From positions 1 through 64,000 of the forward strand of contig JBBRMM010000007.1 of the NCBI GenBank assembly GCA_038230835.1: 64,000 bases of DNA. The letters are read 5' to 3'. The position numbers and the translations under genes are program-made. Source of the stretch: DASUHT01 sp038230835 (GTDB lineage Bacteria > Actinomycetota > Thermoleophilia > Gaiellales > JAICJC01). The notes beneath the pieces were generated by a model, which made no database searches, was not told the origin of the DNA, and worked only from the letters and a program-made list of their open reading frames with translations. Every line of letters starts with the position of its first letter. The stretch's first letter is position 1. Positions 50,100 through 60,311 of this stretch are shown in pieces.

Positions 50100-50324
50100 A
50101 TGCAGATCCCTTCCCAGCTTCCCGACGCCTTCAGCTCGGCGGCCGGCGGAATGCTGACCGCCCAGCGGCGGCTCGACCAGGACGCGCAGGCGATCGCCGC
50201 CGACCCGTTCAACGTCGACGCGCTGGTCGACTCGAGTCTGGCGCCGCTGGCGGTGCAGGCGAACGCCTCCGTGTTCCGCGCAGCCGATCAGGCCTCGCGC
50301 AGCCTGTTCGACGCCTACGCGTGA
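50100..50324 (+). CDS. 74-residue protein resembling flagellar rod/hook D0 ends
   Basis: A short plus-strand gene from ATG 50100 inside an otherwise minus-strand block. Residues 9-33 ('DAFSSAAGGMLTAQRRLDQD') resemble the N-terminal D0 helix of FlgB/FlgC/FlgG ('a.SGm.aq..rl...a.NIA'), and residues 45-72 ('PLAVQANASVFRAADQASRS') the C-terminal helix ('yqAN..vir..dem...l'). The whole middle of a rod protein is missing. No flagellar gene is nearby. It may be a remnant or a stand-alone helical-pair protein; both ends look selected. The similarity is by eye and needs a profile search. Confidence 0.5.
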   Translation: MQIPSQLPDAFSSAAGGMLTAQRRLDQDAQAIAADPFNVDALVDSSLAPLAVQANASVFRAADQASRSLFDAYA

Positions 50325-50339
50325 CCGCGCGGCTCGCGC

Positions 50340-52412
<2,073 letters not shown>

Positions 52413-52417
52413 GGCCG

Positions 52418-52696
52418 TCAATCCTTCCATGCGGCGTCGCGCCGCTCCAGCTCCAGCAGTGGCTCGATCTCGTGCACACCGCTCAGCGGCTGACGCAGCC
52501 GGCGGCTGAGCCCGTCGCGGCGCGCCGCTCTGCGTGCGCATTCGGCGTTTGGGCACAGGTACGCGCCGCGACCGCCGAGCGTGCGTCCCCGGTCGAGCAC
52601 GACGGCGCCGGAACGCACGGCGACGCGCACGAGCGTGTTCTGCGGACGGCGCGCGCCACAGCCTGCGCACTGCCGGTGGGGGATGTGCCGGTTCAC
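52418..52696 (-). CDS. ylxR: YlxR-family RNA-binding protein
   Basis: A 92-residue protein from GTG 52696, overlapping the nusA stop (GTGA). 'RQCAGCGARRPQNTLVRVAV' and 'GGRGAYLCPNAECARRA' are the family motifs, with four cysteines (two CxxC-like pairs) that could bind zinc. YlxR always sits between nusA and infB and is thought to act in RNA metabolism. infB starts five bases after its stop. Confidence 0.9.
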   Translation of the reverse strand: MNRHIPHRQCAGCGARRPQNTLVRVAVRSGAVVLDRGRTLGGRGAYLCPNAECARRAARRDGLSRRLRQPLSGVHEIEPLLELERRDAAWKD

Positions 52697-53976
52697 GATA
52701 CGGCGGGCTCCCCTTCCTTGACGGCGAGCTCGCGGTGTGCGGGCACGCCGCAGTAGCGGCTGTTCTCGAGCGACTGATTCGGGCACCGCTTGCCCGAGGA
52801 TGTGACCGCCACGCAGCGGCCGGGGAACTCGTCGACCTCGTCCTCGGTGCCGGTGTACGGGGTGTCGGCCTCGTCCGAGTAGTACTCGGTCTCGGACACG
52901 ATGTCGATCCGCCAGCCGGTCAGCCGATGCGCGAGCCGAGCGTTCAGGCCCTCCTTGCCGATCGCCAGGGACAGCTGGTCGTCGGGCACGATCACGGTCG
53001 CCTGACGGGCGTCGTCGTCCACGTAGACCTCGCGCACCTTGGCGGGCGACAGCGCCTTGGCAACGAACCGGGCCGGCTCGTCGTTCCACGGGATGATGTC
53101 GATCTTCTCGCCTCGCAGCTCGGACACCACCATCCGCACCCGCGAGCCGCGTGGGCCCACGCAGGCACCCACCGGATCGACGCCCTGCACCTTCGACTCG
53201 ACCGCGATCTTGGCTCGATAGCCGGGCTCACGGGCGACCGCCCGGATCACGACCAGGCCGTCGGCGATCTCCGGTACCTCGAGCTCGAACAGCTGGCGGA
53301 TCAGCCCGTCGCTACGGCGCGAGAGGACGACCTGCGGGCCCTTGCCCTCGCTTCGCACCTCGATGATGACCGCTTTGATCCGGCTGCCCTGCTCGTACCG
53401 CTCGCCGGGCACCTTCTCGGATCCGGGTAGGATCGCTTCCATCCGGCCGAGGTCGACGAACGCGTAGCGGTTGTCGTCCTGCTGGACGATCCCGGTCACG
53501 ATCTCGCCCACCCGGTCGTGGTACTCGTCGTACATGATCGAGCGCTCAGCCTCGTTGATGCGCTGCTTGAGCACCTGCTTGGCGGTCTGGCTGGAGATCC
53601 GGCCGAAGTTCGCGGGCGTCACGTCCTCCATCGCCTCGGTGGGGAACCAGTCCCACTCGATCTCCGGCTCCGGCGCGGCCTCCTCGGCCTCGTCGTGCAT
53701 GCCTCCGGCCGACACCACATCCTGCGCCGCCGCCTCCGCCAGCTCGTGGTGATGGGGGTGCGCCTCGAGGTAGCCCTGCCAGGAGTCGGGGGTGACCGAC
53801 CAGACGGTGTAGTCGCCCGACTCCGCGTCCAGGTCGACCCGGATCGGATGGCGGGCGCTGGGCATCTTGCGGTACGCCGCACCGACCGCGTCCTCGATCG
53901 CCGGCAGCAGCGTGCCGGGCTCGATGCCCTTCTCCTTTTCCAGCAGCTTGATGCCTTCCAGAATTTCCTTGCTCAC
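52693..53976 (-). CDS. nusA: Transcription factor NusA with C-terminal Cys/His motif
   Basis: A 427-residue NusA: N-terminal RNA-polymerase-binding domain with an acidic insert (about 75-115), an S1 domain ('GEIVTGIVQQDDNRYAFVDLG') and two KH domains ('DPVGACVGPRGSRVRMVVSE', 'LSLAIGKEGLNARLA'). It controls pausing, termination and antitermination. The last 42 residues are unusual: Cys388, Cys398, Cys409 and His414 ('GRCVAVTSSGKRCPN', 'RYCGVPAH') make a small zinc-knuckle-like motif. It overlaps rimP (ATGA) and ylxR (GTGA). Confidence 0.95.
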   Translation of the reverse strand: MSKEILEGIKLLEKEKGIEPGTLLPAIEDAVGAAYRKMPSARHPIRVDLDAESGDYTVWSVTPDSWQGYLEAHPHHHELAEAAAQDVVSAGGMHDEAEEAAPEPEIEWDWFPTEAMEDVTPANFGRISSQTAKQVLKQRINEAERSIMYDEYHDRVGEIVTGIVQQDDNRYAFVDLGRMEAILPGSEKVPGERYEQGSRIKAVIIEVRSEGKGPQVVLSRRSDGLIRQLFELEVPEIADGLVVIRAVAREPGYRAKIAVESKVQGVDPVGACVGPRGSRVRMVVSELRGEKIDIIPWNDEPARFVAKALSPAKVREVYVDDDARQATVIVPDDQLSLAIGKEGLNARLAHRLTGWRIDIVSETEYYSDEADTPYTGTEDEVDEFPGRCVAVTSSGKRCPNQSLENSRYCGVPAHRELAVKEGEPAVS

Positions 53977-54428
53977 GATCTGCCTCCCGCGGATTCCGCC
54001 ACCAGGTGGCTCCGGCGAATGGCCGCGTAGGGCACGGTCACCGTAACGCCGTCCTGGTCGAGTTCCAGTCCCTGCTCGCCCGCGGCCATCAGGCGGGCGT
54101 TGAAGTGCCGGCGACCGCCGATCGGCTCGGCGGTGCGCACGGCGACGGTGCTGCCGACGGCCCGCGTGAAGTGGGCCGGCTTGGTCAACGGGCGTTCGAG
54201 TCCGGGAGAGGACACCTCGAGTGCGTAGCGGTCGCGCAACTCCTTCAGTTCGCGGCTCACCCGCTCACAGAGCTCGAGGTCGACGCCCCCCTGCTCACGG
54301 TCGATGTACACCCGCAGCAGACCCGGCGACGGGCGTTCGGCCAGGACCACCTCGACCTCGGGCAGGCTGCGCGCGAGCGTGCGCTCGATCTCGGTCTGCA
54401 GCTTGTCGGTGTCGCGTGTCGTGGCCAT
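53973..54428 (-). CDS. rimP: Ribosome maturation factor RimP
   Basis: A 151-residue protein. 'VVLAERPSPGLLRVYIDREQGGVDLELCERVSRELK' (read in pieces) and 'LEVSSPGLERPLTKPAHFTRAVG' are the two family blocks. RimP acts on 30S assembly. It is the first gene of the rimP-nusA-ylxR-infB operon and its ATG lies 34 bases after a terminator-like hairpin in the leader. Its stop overlaps the nusA start. Confidence 0.93.
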   Translation of the reverse strand: MATTRDTDKLQTEIERTLARSLPEVEVVLAERPSPGLLRVYIDREQGGVDLELCERVSRELKELRDRYALEVSSPGLERPLTKPAHFTRAVGSTVAVRTAEPIGGRRHFNARLMAAGEQGLELDQDGVTVTVPYAAIRRSHLVAESAGGRS

Positions 54429-54461
54429 CGAAATCCCTGGTTCCGGGGGGCTCGGAGGGCG

Positions 54462-54503
54462 AAAAAAGAGGCGGGTTCACACCCACCTCGTCGACCGCCT
54501 CTT
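54462..54503 (-). terminator. Attenuator-like terminator in the rimP-nusA leader
   Basis: On the minus strand AAGAGGCGG (54503-54495) pairs with CCGCCTCTT (54474-54466), and the 3' arm runs into TTTTTTC (54467-54461). This is a complete intrinsic terminator inside the leader, 34 bases before rimP. Since NusA is encoded in the operon, feedback by termination control is likely; such leaders upstream of rimP are known in several bacteria. Confidence 0.75.
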
Positions 54504-54522
54504 CACTCCTGACTGTTGCCGT

Positions 54523-54550
54523 ACTCTAGCAGGCGGTGTCTTGCGGTCAA
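54523..54550 (-). promoter_or_regulatory. Promoter of the rimP-nusA-infB operon
   Basis: On the minus strand TTGACC (54550-54545) is followed after 16 bases by TAGAGT (54528-54523). A start site near 54516 would give a leader of about 88 bases that begins just before the attenuator hairpin. The boxes fit a vegetative sigma factor. Confidence 0.6.
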
Positions 54551-54564
54551 AGAGCGCAGAGCCC

Positions 54565-55041
54565 GTGCGGGCCCTGATCCAGCGGGTCACGAGCGCCTCC
54601 GTCGAGGTCGCCGGCGAGCGGGTGGCCGCGATCGGAGGCGGCCTGCTGGCGCTGGTCGGCGTGGGTCTCGGGGACGGGCCCGAACAGGCCGATCGGCTGG
54701 CCGACAAGGTTGCGCGGCTGCGGGTGTTCGCCGACGAGCATTCGCGCATGAACCTGTCGGTGTCGGACACGTGCGGCGCCGTCTTGGTGGTACCGCAGTT
54801 CACCCTCTATGCGGACGTCAGGCGCGGGAACCGTCCGAGCTTCACCGGGGCTGCCGAGCCAGAGCTGGGCGCCCGCCTGGTGGACGCGCTCGTCGACCGC
54901 CTGCGATCGCAGGGCGTGACGGTCGAGACCGGACGCTTCGGGGCCGACATGCAGGTGGCGCTGGTCAACGACGGTCCGGTCACGATCCTGGTCGAAATCC
55001 CCCCGGATCAGTCGAGCAGGCCGTCCACGGCTTCCTGGTAG
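54565..55041 (+). CDS. dtd: D-aminoacyl-tRNA deacylase
   Basis: A 158-residue protein from GTG 54565. 'ALIQRVTSASVEV' opens the protein, 'VPQFTLYADVRRGNRPSFTGAA' carries the first catalytic-site motif (canonical SQFTLYAD, here PQFTLYAD) and 'LVNDGPVTILVE' the Gly-cisPro-type second motif. It removes D-amino acids from tRNA. It diverges from rimP and its last 34 bases overlap, on the opposite strand, the end of the TPR gene. Confidence 0.92.
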   Translation: MRALIQRVTSASVEVAGERVAAIGGGLLALVGVGLGDGPEQADRLADKVARLRVFADEHSRMNLSVSDTCGAVLVVPQFTLYADVRRGNRPSFTGAAEPELGARLVDALVDRLRSQGVTVETGRFGADMQVALVNDGPVTILVEIPPDQSSRPSTASW

Positions 55042-55367
55042 TAGGCGACGCTCGGCCGGAGCCAGACGGCCATCTTGTAGTGGCCGAGCGCGTGGCGGCG
55101 ATCGCCCATGCGGTCGAGGCAGCGGCCGAGGCAGTAGTGGGCGTAGTCGTTGGCGGGCGCTGCGGCAAGGATGTGCTCGAACTCCGCCGCGGCCTCGCTG
55201 TACCGGCGCATGCGCAGGTACGCGACGCCCAGCGCCTCGCGGATCGACGCCTTGTCGGGCTCGCGCCGCTTCGCCTTCTCCAACGGCACCGTCGCCTGGG
55301 CGTTGTCGCCGCGGCGAAGGTGCGCCTTGCCCTGCTGGAACAGGTCGTAGGTGTCCTCGTGATCCAT
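55008..55367 (-). CDS. TPR-repeat protein
   Basis: A 119-residue, all-helical protein from ATG 55367. About three TPR units are seen: 'LFQQGKAHLRRGDNAQATVPLEKA', 'IREALGVAYLRMRRYSEAAAEF' and 'AHYCLGRCLDRMGDRRHALGHY'. It has no signal peptide or membrane helix, so it is a cytoplasmic scaffold or partner-binding protein of unknown role. The 3' end is antisense to dtd. Confidence 0.8.
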   Translation of the reverse strand: MDHEDTYDLFQQGKAHLRRGDNAQATVPLEKAKRREPDKASIREALGVAYLRMRRYSEAAAEFEHILAAAPANDYAHYCLGRCLDRMGDRRHALGHYKMAVWLRPSVAYYQEAVDGLLD

Positions 55368-55723
55368 ACCCAGATGATCGGCGGCACGACTCGACGTGCC
55401 GTCCCACAGAAAGGGTACCCCCAGCGGTGCGCGAGAGCAGAACAGCGATCCGCGAGCCCCCGGTGTCCCAGCGCCTTGTAAGGAGCCGCCCTCATCCGAG
55501 TACCCCCAGGCGTTCTGTCGTTACGAGGCCTGGCACCGCCCCAGCCGCTCCGACCCGACAGCCCCCAGCCGCCGGGGGCGCAGACCGTCAAGGTCGGTCC
55601 GACCACCCCACCCATTCGGGTGGCCACCCCACCCCCACCCCACCCCGGGGTCAGACCCCGTACGGACCGGGGCACAGTTTCGTTGCAGAGCTGTGATCCG
55701 GGGTCCGGCGCCGGACGTGGCGG
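55368..55723. other. Intergenic region, no gene seen
   Basis: These 356 bases lie between the transglutaminase stop (minus strand) and the TPR start. The plus strand has C-rich, low-complexity reading frames without protein character. The region contains a second copy of the dispersed repeat (55647-55671) and a run of CCACCCC units (about 55600-55645). The TPR gene promoter must be near 55368-55450 but is not clear. Confidence 0.5.
55647..55684. repeat. REP-like intergenic repeat, copy 2
   Basis: The palindrome GGGGTCAGACCCC (55647-55659) and the following 12 bases are identical, except at one position, to the complement of 46472-46496. After that both copies share a degenerate CAG.GTTTCGT stretch (55673-55683). 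The two copies are in opposite orientation on the chromosome. Confidence 0.7.
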
Positions 55724-58069
55724 TCAGTCCAGCGTGGTGCTCTGCGCGAGCGCGCTGCGGAGGCGGAACATGCCCAGCACCCGATCGCGGGTGGTGAGTC
55801 GCGATCGCAGCTCGCGTTTGAGCTGCCGCAGCTCGCGGCGGACGTCGCTCTGAGCGGCCTCCGCCACCGCCGCGGGCGCGTAGCGGGCCCGGCCGGCCGC
55901 GGCAGCGAACCGATCGGCGTCCACGGCGAACGTCCGGCTGATGCGCCCGGCGATGTCCTCGAACGTGTCGCTGGAGTCCGCGCCGATTCCCTGGTCGGCG
56001 ACGAACGTGGCCAACTCGTGGTAGGCGGCGGCGGCGACCGCTCGCGGGCCGCGGCGCACGTAGCGGGCACGCACGAGCCCGAACTTGACGACGGCGATGA
56101 GCGCCGCGATCGACGCGCCTAGCAGCAGCACCCAGGAGAAGAACCCGGGGGCGCTCGAGTGGTGCTGTACCGACCCGTCCGAAATGATGAGCGGTGGGTG
56201 ATCCTGGTTCTTGCCGCGTTTCGTCGTATGCTTGAGGCTGGCCGCCTTGTGCAGCAGGAAGGCGGTGTTGGCCTGAGCACTCTTGGGTACCGTGTTGAAA
56301 CTCGCGTCGAGCGCACTGATCGCCTGTTCCGACGAGGTCGAGGACTTGGTGGGTAGGTGGCGACCGGGGGTTGGGTCGAACGGCACCCAGCCGAAGCGCG
56401 GGAAGTACACCTCCACCCAGGCGTGCGCGTCACGATCGGTGACCACGTAGGGGCCGTCGCTGCCGGTTGGCGTGCCGGTCGTGAATCCGACCGCCACCCG
56501 CGATGGGATGCCGTGCAGGCGCAGCACCATCGCCATCGCGCCCGAGAACATCTGGCAGTAGCCGCGGTGCTTGGTGAGCAGGAACTGGGCCAGCACCGGG
56601 GTCGAACCGCTGTAGGTTGCGCGCTGGTCGTACACGAACGGGCGGGCGCGCAGGTAGTGCTCAACGTCGGCCACCGCATTCCACTCGTACCTGGCGCTCA
56701 CCGCGCCCGACTGTTGCCACGCCTGGTCGGACGCGCGTTGCAGCGATGGGGTCACCGGTCGCGCCACGGACGCCCCTACGAGGCTCGGCGGCGAGCCCCA
56801 GGCCGGGATCACGGTGCCGTTCACGAGCAGGTCGGATACCAGGCTCTGCGGGAAGTTCGTGCCGGCGTCAATCAACTGGACCGGATTCGGGTCGGACGCG
56901 TAGGTTCTCATCGAGTACTGGGTGTTTCGGGCCAGATTGCGCTCGGCGAGCGCGGACTCGTCGTCTTCGAGTGCGACGCGTATGTCAGCCGGTGGTATCC
57001 ATGCCAGGGGTTGGCCCGCACCGACCAGATGGTTGTCGGCCAGACCCAGCACCTTGACCCGGATCGTGATGATGCTCTTGGTCTTCGCATGCCGGGCGTT
57101 CGGTGCGAGCGCGCCGGGAGGAACCGTCACCTCGCCCTGGTCTCCGCTGCCGGTCAGCGGCTGCTCACTCATGATCCAGTGGCCGGACAGGAACGTCTCC
57201 AGCGTCGCCACCCGCCAGTACTGCGGGCTTGGTGACCACACGTCGAGCACCGGGGTCACCTTGCCGCGCCAGACGAGCGGCTGGTAGCTCTCGTTCCACA
57301 CGTAGTTGACGCTGACGACGCGACCGGGCGGGGCCAGCGGATCCCAGTTGTGCCAGTTCAGGAACGCGGCCTTGCTGACCCCCGGCACAGCGCTCACGAG
57401 CAGTGCGGCTCCGACCACGACCGCGCCCAGGCCGAACGACGCCCCCGGCGCCCGGGTGGCACGGCCTCGAGCCGGCACGATGCCGAGCACCACCAGGCCG
57501 AGTCCGAGGAAGAGGGCGGCGCGTAGGCCGGCGGCGTCGATCGGGACGACCGTGCTCGGCATCGCGTAGATCACGAACGCAAGCGCAATCGAGCTCAGGG
57601 CCGCGCGGCGTCGGATCATCGTCCACGACAGCACGACCGCGAGCGCGAAGAACGCCAGCCGCACGTCGACGTCGACCGCTGCGAATCGGGCCGGGTCAAA
57701 CGGCGTGTGGGTGTTGAACCACTCCCGGGTGCCGTGCCAGACAACCGCCCACAGCGTTCCCGGGTAGTGCACACCGGATCGCCACGGCCACACCCCCGAA
57801 GTCCAGCCTGCCGCCACCACGAACACGGCGGCCAGCACCGGCAGTCCGGCGCGCGAGCGCAGTTCCGCCGCCGCGGCAGGTGCACACGCGAGTAGCGCGA
57901 GCCCCGCCATGTCCGTCACGGACACGGTGGGAGACTCCAGCCGCGCCCAGTGCCAGGCGCCGAAGGCGAGCGTGAACAGGAGCAGCGGCCACAGCCGGCC
58001 GACCTCGCCCAGCCTTCCCTCGTCCGGATTCCGGTGTCGTCGTGCCGGCCGGCGGTGTTCCCTAGCCAT
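55724..58069 (-). CDS. Transglutaminase-like membrane protein (TgpA type)
   Basis: A 781-residue protein. The N-terminal about 230 residues hold about seven membrane helices; an extracytoplasmic part of about 360 residues contains the transglutaminase core with Cys505 ('HRGYCQMFSGAMAM'), His549 ('DAHAWVEVYFP') and Asp565 ('FDPTPG'); one more helix (about 645-665) precedes a C-terminal DUF4129-like cytoplasmic segment. It is the third gene of the moxR-DUF58-TgpA operon, common in actinobacteria. It probably acts on peptides or proteins outside the membrane; the substrate is unknown. It overlaps the DUF58 gene by 8 bases. Confidence 0.88.
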   Translation of the reverse strand: MAREHRRPARRHRNPDEGRLGEVGRLWPLLLFTLAFGAWHWARLESPTVSVTDMAGLALLACAPAAAAELRSRAGLPVLAAVFVVAAGWTSGVWPWRSGVHYPGTLWAVVWHGTREWFNTHTPFDPARFAAVDVDVRLAFFALAVVLSWTMIRRRAALSSIALAFVIYAMPSTVVPIDAAGLRAALFLGLGLVVLGIVPARGRATRAPGASFGLGAVVVGAALLVSAVPGVSKAAFLNWHNWDPLAPPGRVVSVNYVWNESYQPLVWRGKVTPVLDVWSPSPQYWRVATLETFLSGHWIMSEQPLTGSGDQGEVTVPPGALAPNARHAKTKSIITIRVKVLGLADNHLVGAGQPLAWIPPADIRVALEDDESALAERNLARNTQYSMRTYASDPNPVQLIDAGTNFPQSLVSDLLVNGTVIPAWGSPPSLVGASVARPVTPSLQRASDQAWQQSGAVSARYEWNAVADVEHYLRARPFVYDQRATYSGSTPVLAQFLLTKHRGYCQMFSGAMAMVLRLHGIPSRVAVGFTTGTPTGSDGPYVVTDRDAHAWVEVYFPRFGWVPFDPTPGRHLPTKSSTSSEQAISALDASFNTVPKSAQANTAFLLHKAASLKHTTKRGKNQDHPPLIISDGSVQHHSSAPGFFSWVLLLGASIAALIAVVKFGLVRARYVRRGPRAVAAAAYHELATFVADQGIGADSSDTFEDIAGRISRTFAVDADRFAAAAGRARYAPAAVAEAAQSDVRRELRQLKRELRSRLTTRDRVLGMFRLRSALAQSTTLD

Positions 58070-59285
58070 GCGCCGGCACCCGCAGCGTCGCCGCCGAAAG
58101 AGCGGTGGTCAGGTCGTCGCCGGCGCGGATGCGGGCGATCGGGATGCCGGCGTTCGAGAGTCGCAGCGCGGCGGCCTCCGCGTCGTTGACGCGAGCACCA
58201 CGGGCGAACGTGGCCGCGTCGACCCAGACAACGGCGAAGTCCCGCTGCCCCGAGCGCAGCTGCATCATCCGCTCGGCGAGACCGGAGCTCATGCCGGCCG
58301 TGACCACGATGATCCGGGCCGCGTCCAGCAACGAGCCCGCCGCGCCGGGGTCGCCGAGCGCCGTCGGCAGCGAACGCGCTCCGTCAGCCTTGGCGAGCGC
58401 CAGCTCGCCCAGCGCCTCGTGCCAGTCGCCACCACGACCCAGCCGCACCTGCGTCGCTCGGCTGCGGCCGTTGATCGCGAGTGCGCATCGCTGCCCCACC
58501 TCGACCAGCTTCGCCAGAACCGACGCCGCAGCTCGCACCTGGACGTCGAAGCTGGTGTCGCCGACCGGTCCGGTCTCGCACCGCGCGTCGGCGTCTAGGA
58601 GCACGCACACCTCGTCGCGGGGGGTGTCGGTGAGCTCCTTCACCATCAGCCGCCGCCGCTTGGCGGTGGAACGCCAGTGCACCCGCCGCAGGCTCTCACC
58701 ATGCTGGTGGTCGCGGATGCTGTGCACGTCGTATCCGGCGGTGCGGTGCAGCAGCATCCGGGCGGCGCCGCCAGCCACCCCGGAACCGTCCGTGAACATC
58801 CCCTCCAGCGGGCTGACCCGCGGATACACCAGCAGCACGTCCTCGCGGGGCACCGCGACCCGGGCACTCGCAAGGCCGAACGGATCCGAGAACTCGAGCT
58901 GCGCATCGTGCAGCCGGTAGCGGCCGCGAGGCGCCGAGCTGATCACGTGCGCCCCCCGCAGCACCCGTCCGCGTCGCCGCAGCCGTGCCTTCAGCGGGTG
59001 CTGGCCCAGGTTGTCGACGAGTCTCGCGGTCGGCGGCAGGCGGCCGGCGTCGGTTCGCACCTCGAGACCGATCCGCAGGGACGCGCCCTCGACCAGCTCG
59101 TGCCGCTCGAGCGTTCGCCGCAGCCGCGCCGGCCGGCTGAGCAGTCGCACCCACGTCCAGGCGGCAGCGGGGGCCAACCCGAGGCCGACCGCGACCGGGA
59201 ACATCGCGGGTGTTCCGAACCCCCACGAGGCGAGGTATAGCAGCGCGGCGGCCAGCAACAGCCTGCGGCCGGTGGACGTCAGCAT
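58062..59285 (-). CDS. DUF58-domain protein
   Basis: A 407-residue protein with one or two N-terminal membrane helices (about 8-45). The DUF58 signature is 'DVHSIRDHQHGESLRRVHWRSTAKRRRLMVKEL' (read in pieces), followed by a vWA-like region 'CVLLDADARCE' and 'AARIIVVTAGMSSG'. It is a membrane-associated partner of the MoxR ATPase, between moxR and the transglutaminase gene. Members are thought to help fold or activate a protein complex. moxR ends 22 bases upstream. Confidence 0.88.
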   Translation of the reverse strand: MLTSTGRRLLLAAALLYLASWGFGTPAMFPVAVGLGLAPAAAWTWVRLLSRPARLRRTLERHELVEGASLRIGLEVRTDAGRLPPTARLVDNLGQHPLKARLRRRGRVLRGAHVISSAPRGRYRLHDAQLEFSDPFGLASARVAVPREDVLLVYPRVSPLEGMFTDGSGVAGGAARMLLHRTAGYDVHSIRDHQHGESLRRVHWRSTAKRRRLMVKELTDTPRDEVCVLLDADARCETGPVGDTSFDVQVRAAASVLAKLVEVGQRCALAINGRSRATQVRLGRGGDWHEALGELALAKADGARSLPTALGDPGAAGSLLDAARIIVVTAGMSSGLAERMMQLRSGQRDFAVVWVDAATFARGARVNDAEAAALRLSNAGIPIARIRAGDDLTTALSAATLRVPAHG

Positions 59286-59307
59286 GGTCGGGGCCCGGAC
59301 ACGATCG

Positions 59308-60282
59308 TCAGATCGGAGCCGGCGTGCGCTCGACCGCCTCCCGCACGATGTCGGAGGCCCGTAGGCCCGCCGTGCGGGCCTCCGGCGCCAGGATCACCCG
59401 GTGCGACAGCACGTCCACCGCCACGTCCTTGATCTCGGCCGGTGTCACGTAATCCCGCTCGCGAAGCACCGCCAACGCCTTTGCGATCCGCAGCAGCGCC
59501 AGGCCGCTGCGCGGGCTCGCGCCGAGCACCAGCCGGGCATCGCCGCGCGTGTGCCGCAGGATGGCCACCACATACCGATTCAGGGTCTCCTCGACGAACA
59601 CCCCCTTGACGGCCTTGATCGCCGCTTCGATCTCGGATGCCGTGGACACCGGCTCGAGGGCGTCCAGGGGCTCGGCGGCGGCGTGCTCAGCCAGCATCCG
59701 GGCCTCGTCGGCGGGCTCGGGGTAGCCCATCGAGAGCAGCATCGCGAAGCGGTCGAGCTGCGCCTCGGGGAGCGGGAACGTCCCCTCGTACTCGATCGGG
59801 TTCTGGGTCGCGATGACCATGAATGGGCGCGCAAGCGTGTGCGAGTGACCGTCGACCGTGACCTGCGCCTCCTGCATGCACTCGAGCAGCGCCGACTGGG
59901 TCTTGGGCGAGGCGCGGTTGATCTCGTCCACCAGCACGAGGTTCGCGAACACGGGCCCGGGCTTGAACTCGAACTCGTTGGCCTGCAGGTTGAACACGCT
60001 GACGCCGGTGATGTCCGACGGCAGCAGGTCGGGCGTGGCCTGCACGCGGGCGAACTCGCAGTCCAGGGAGCGGGCGATCGACTTCGCGAGCATTGTCTTG
60101 CCGACGCCGGGGAAGTCCTCGATGATCAGGTGGGACTCGCACATGACCGCCAGCATGCAGCGCTCGATCAGACCGCTGGGCGCATGGATCACACGGGCCA
60201 CGTTGGCGATCACCCGGCGGGCCACCTCCCCGGCGGCCGCGATGGCGTCGGCTGAGGCTCCCTGCAATGGCGATGCTTCCAT
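59308..60282 (-). CDS. MoxR-family AAA ATPase
   Basis: A 324-residue AAA+ chaperone. Walker A is 'IIEDFPGVGKTMLAKSIA', Walker B 'LVLVDEINRASPKTQSALLE', sensor 1 'VIATQNPIEYEGTFPLPEAQ' and sensor 2 'GASPRSGLALLRIAKA'. The start ATG 60282 follows AAGGAAGGA by 7 bases; an alternative ATG at 60315 overlaps the coaBC stop (ATGA) but has a weaker site. It drives the DUF58/transglutaminase module downstream. Confidence 0.92.
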   Translation of the reverse strand: MEASPLQGASADAIAAAGEVARRVIANVARVIHAPSGLIERCMLAVMCESHLIIEDFPGVGKTMLAKSIARSLDCEFARVQATPDLLPSDITGVSVFNLQANEFEFKPGPVFANLVLVDEINRASPKTQSALLECMQEAQVTVDGHSHTLARPFMVIATQNPIEYEGTFPLPEAQLDRFAMLLSMGYPEPADEARMLAEHAAAEPLDALEPVSTASEIEAAIKAVKGVFVEETLNRYVVAILRHTRGDARLVLGASPRSGLALLRIAKALAVLRERDYVTPAEIKDVAVDVLSHRVILAPEARTAGLRASDIVREAVERTPAPI

Positions 60283-60311
60283 GAACGGGTCCTTCCTTGG
60301 TTCGTCGGGGG

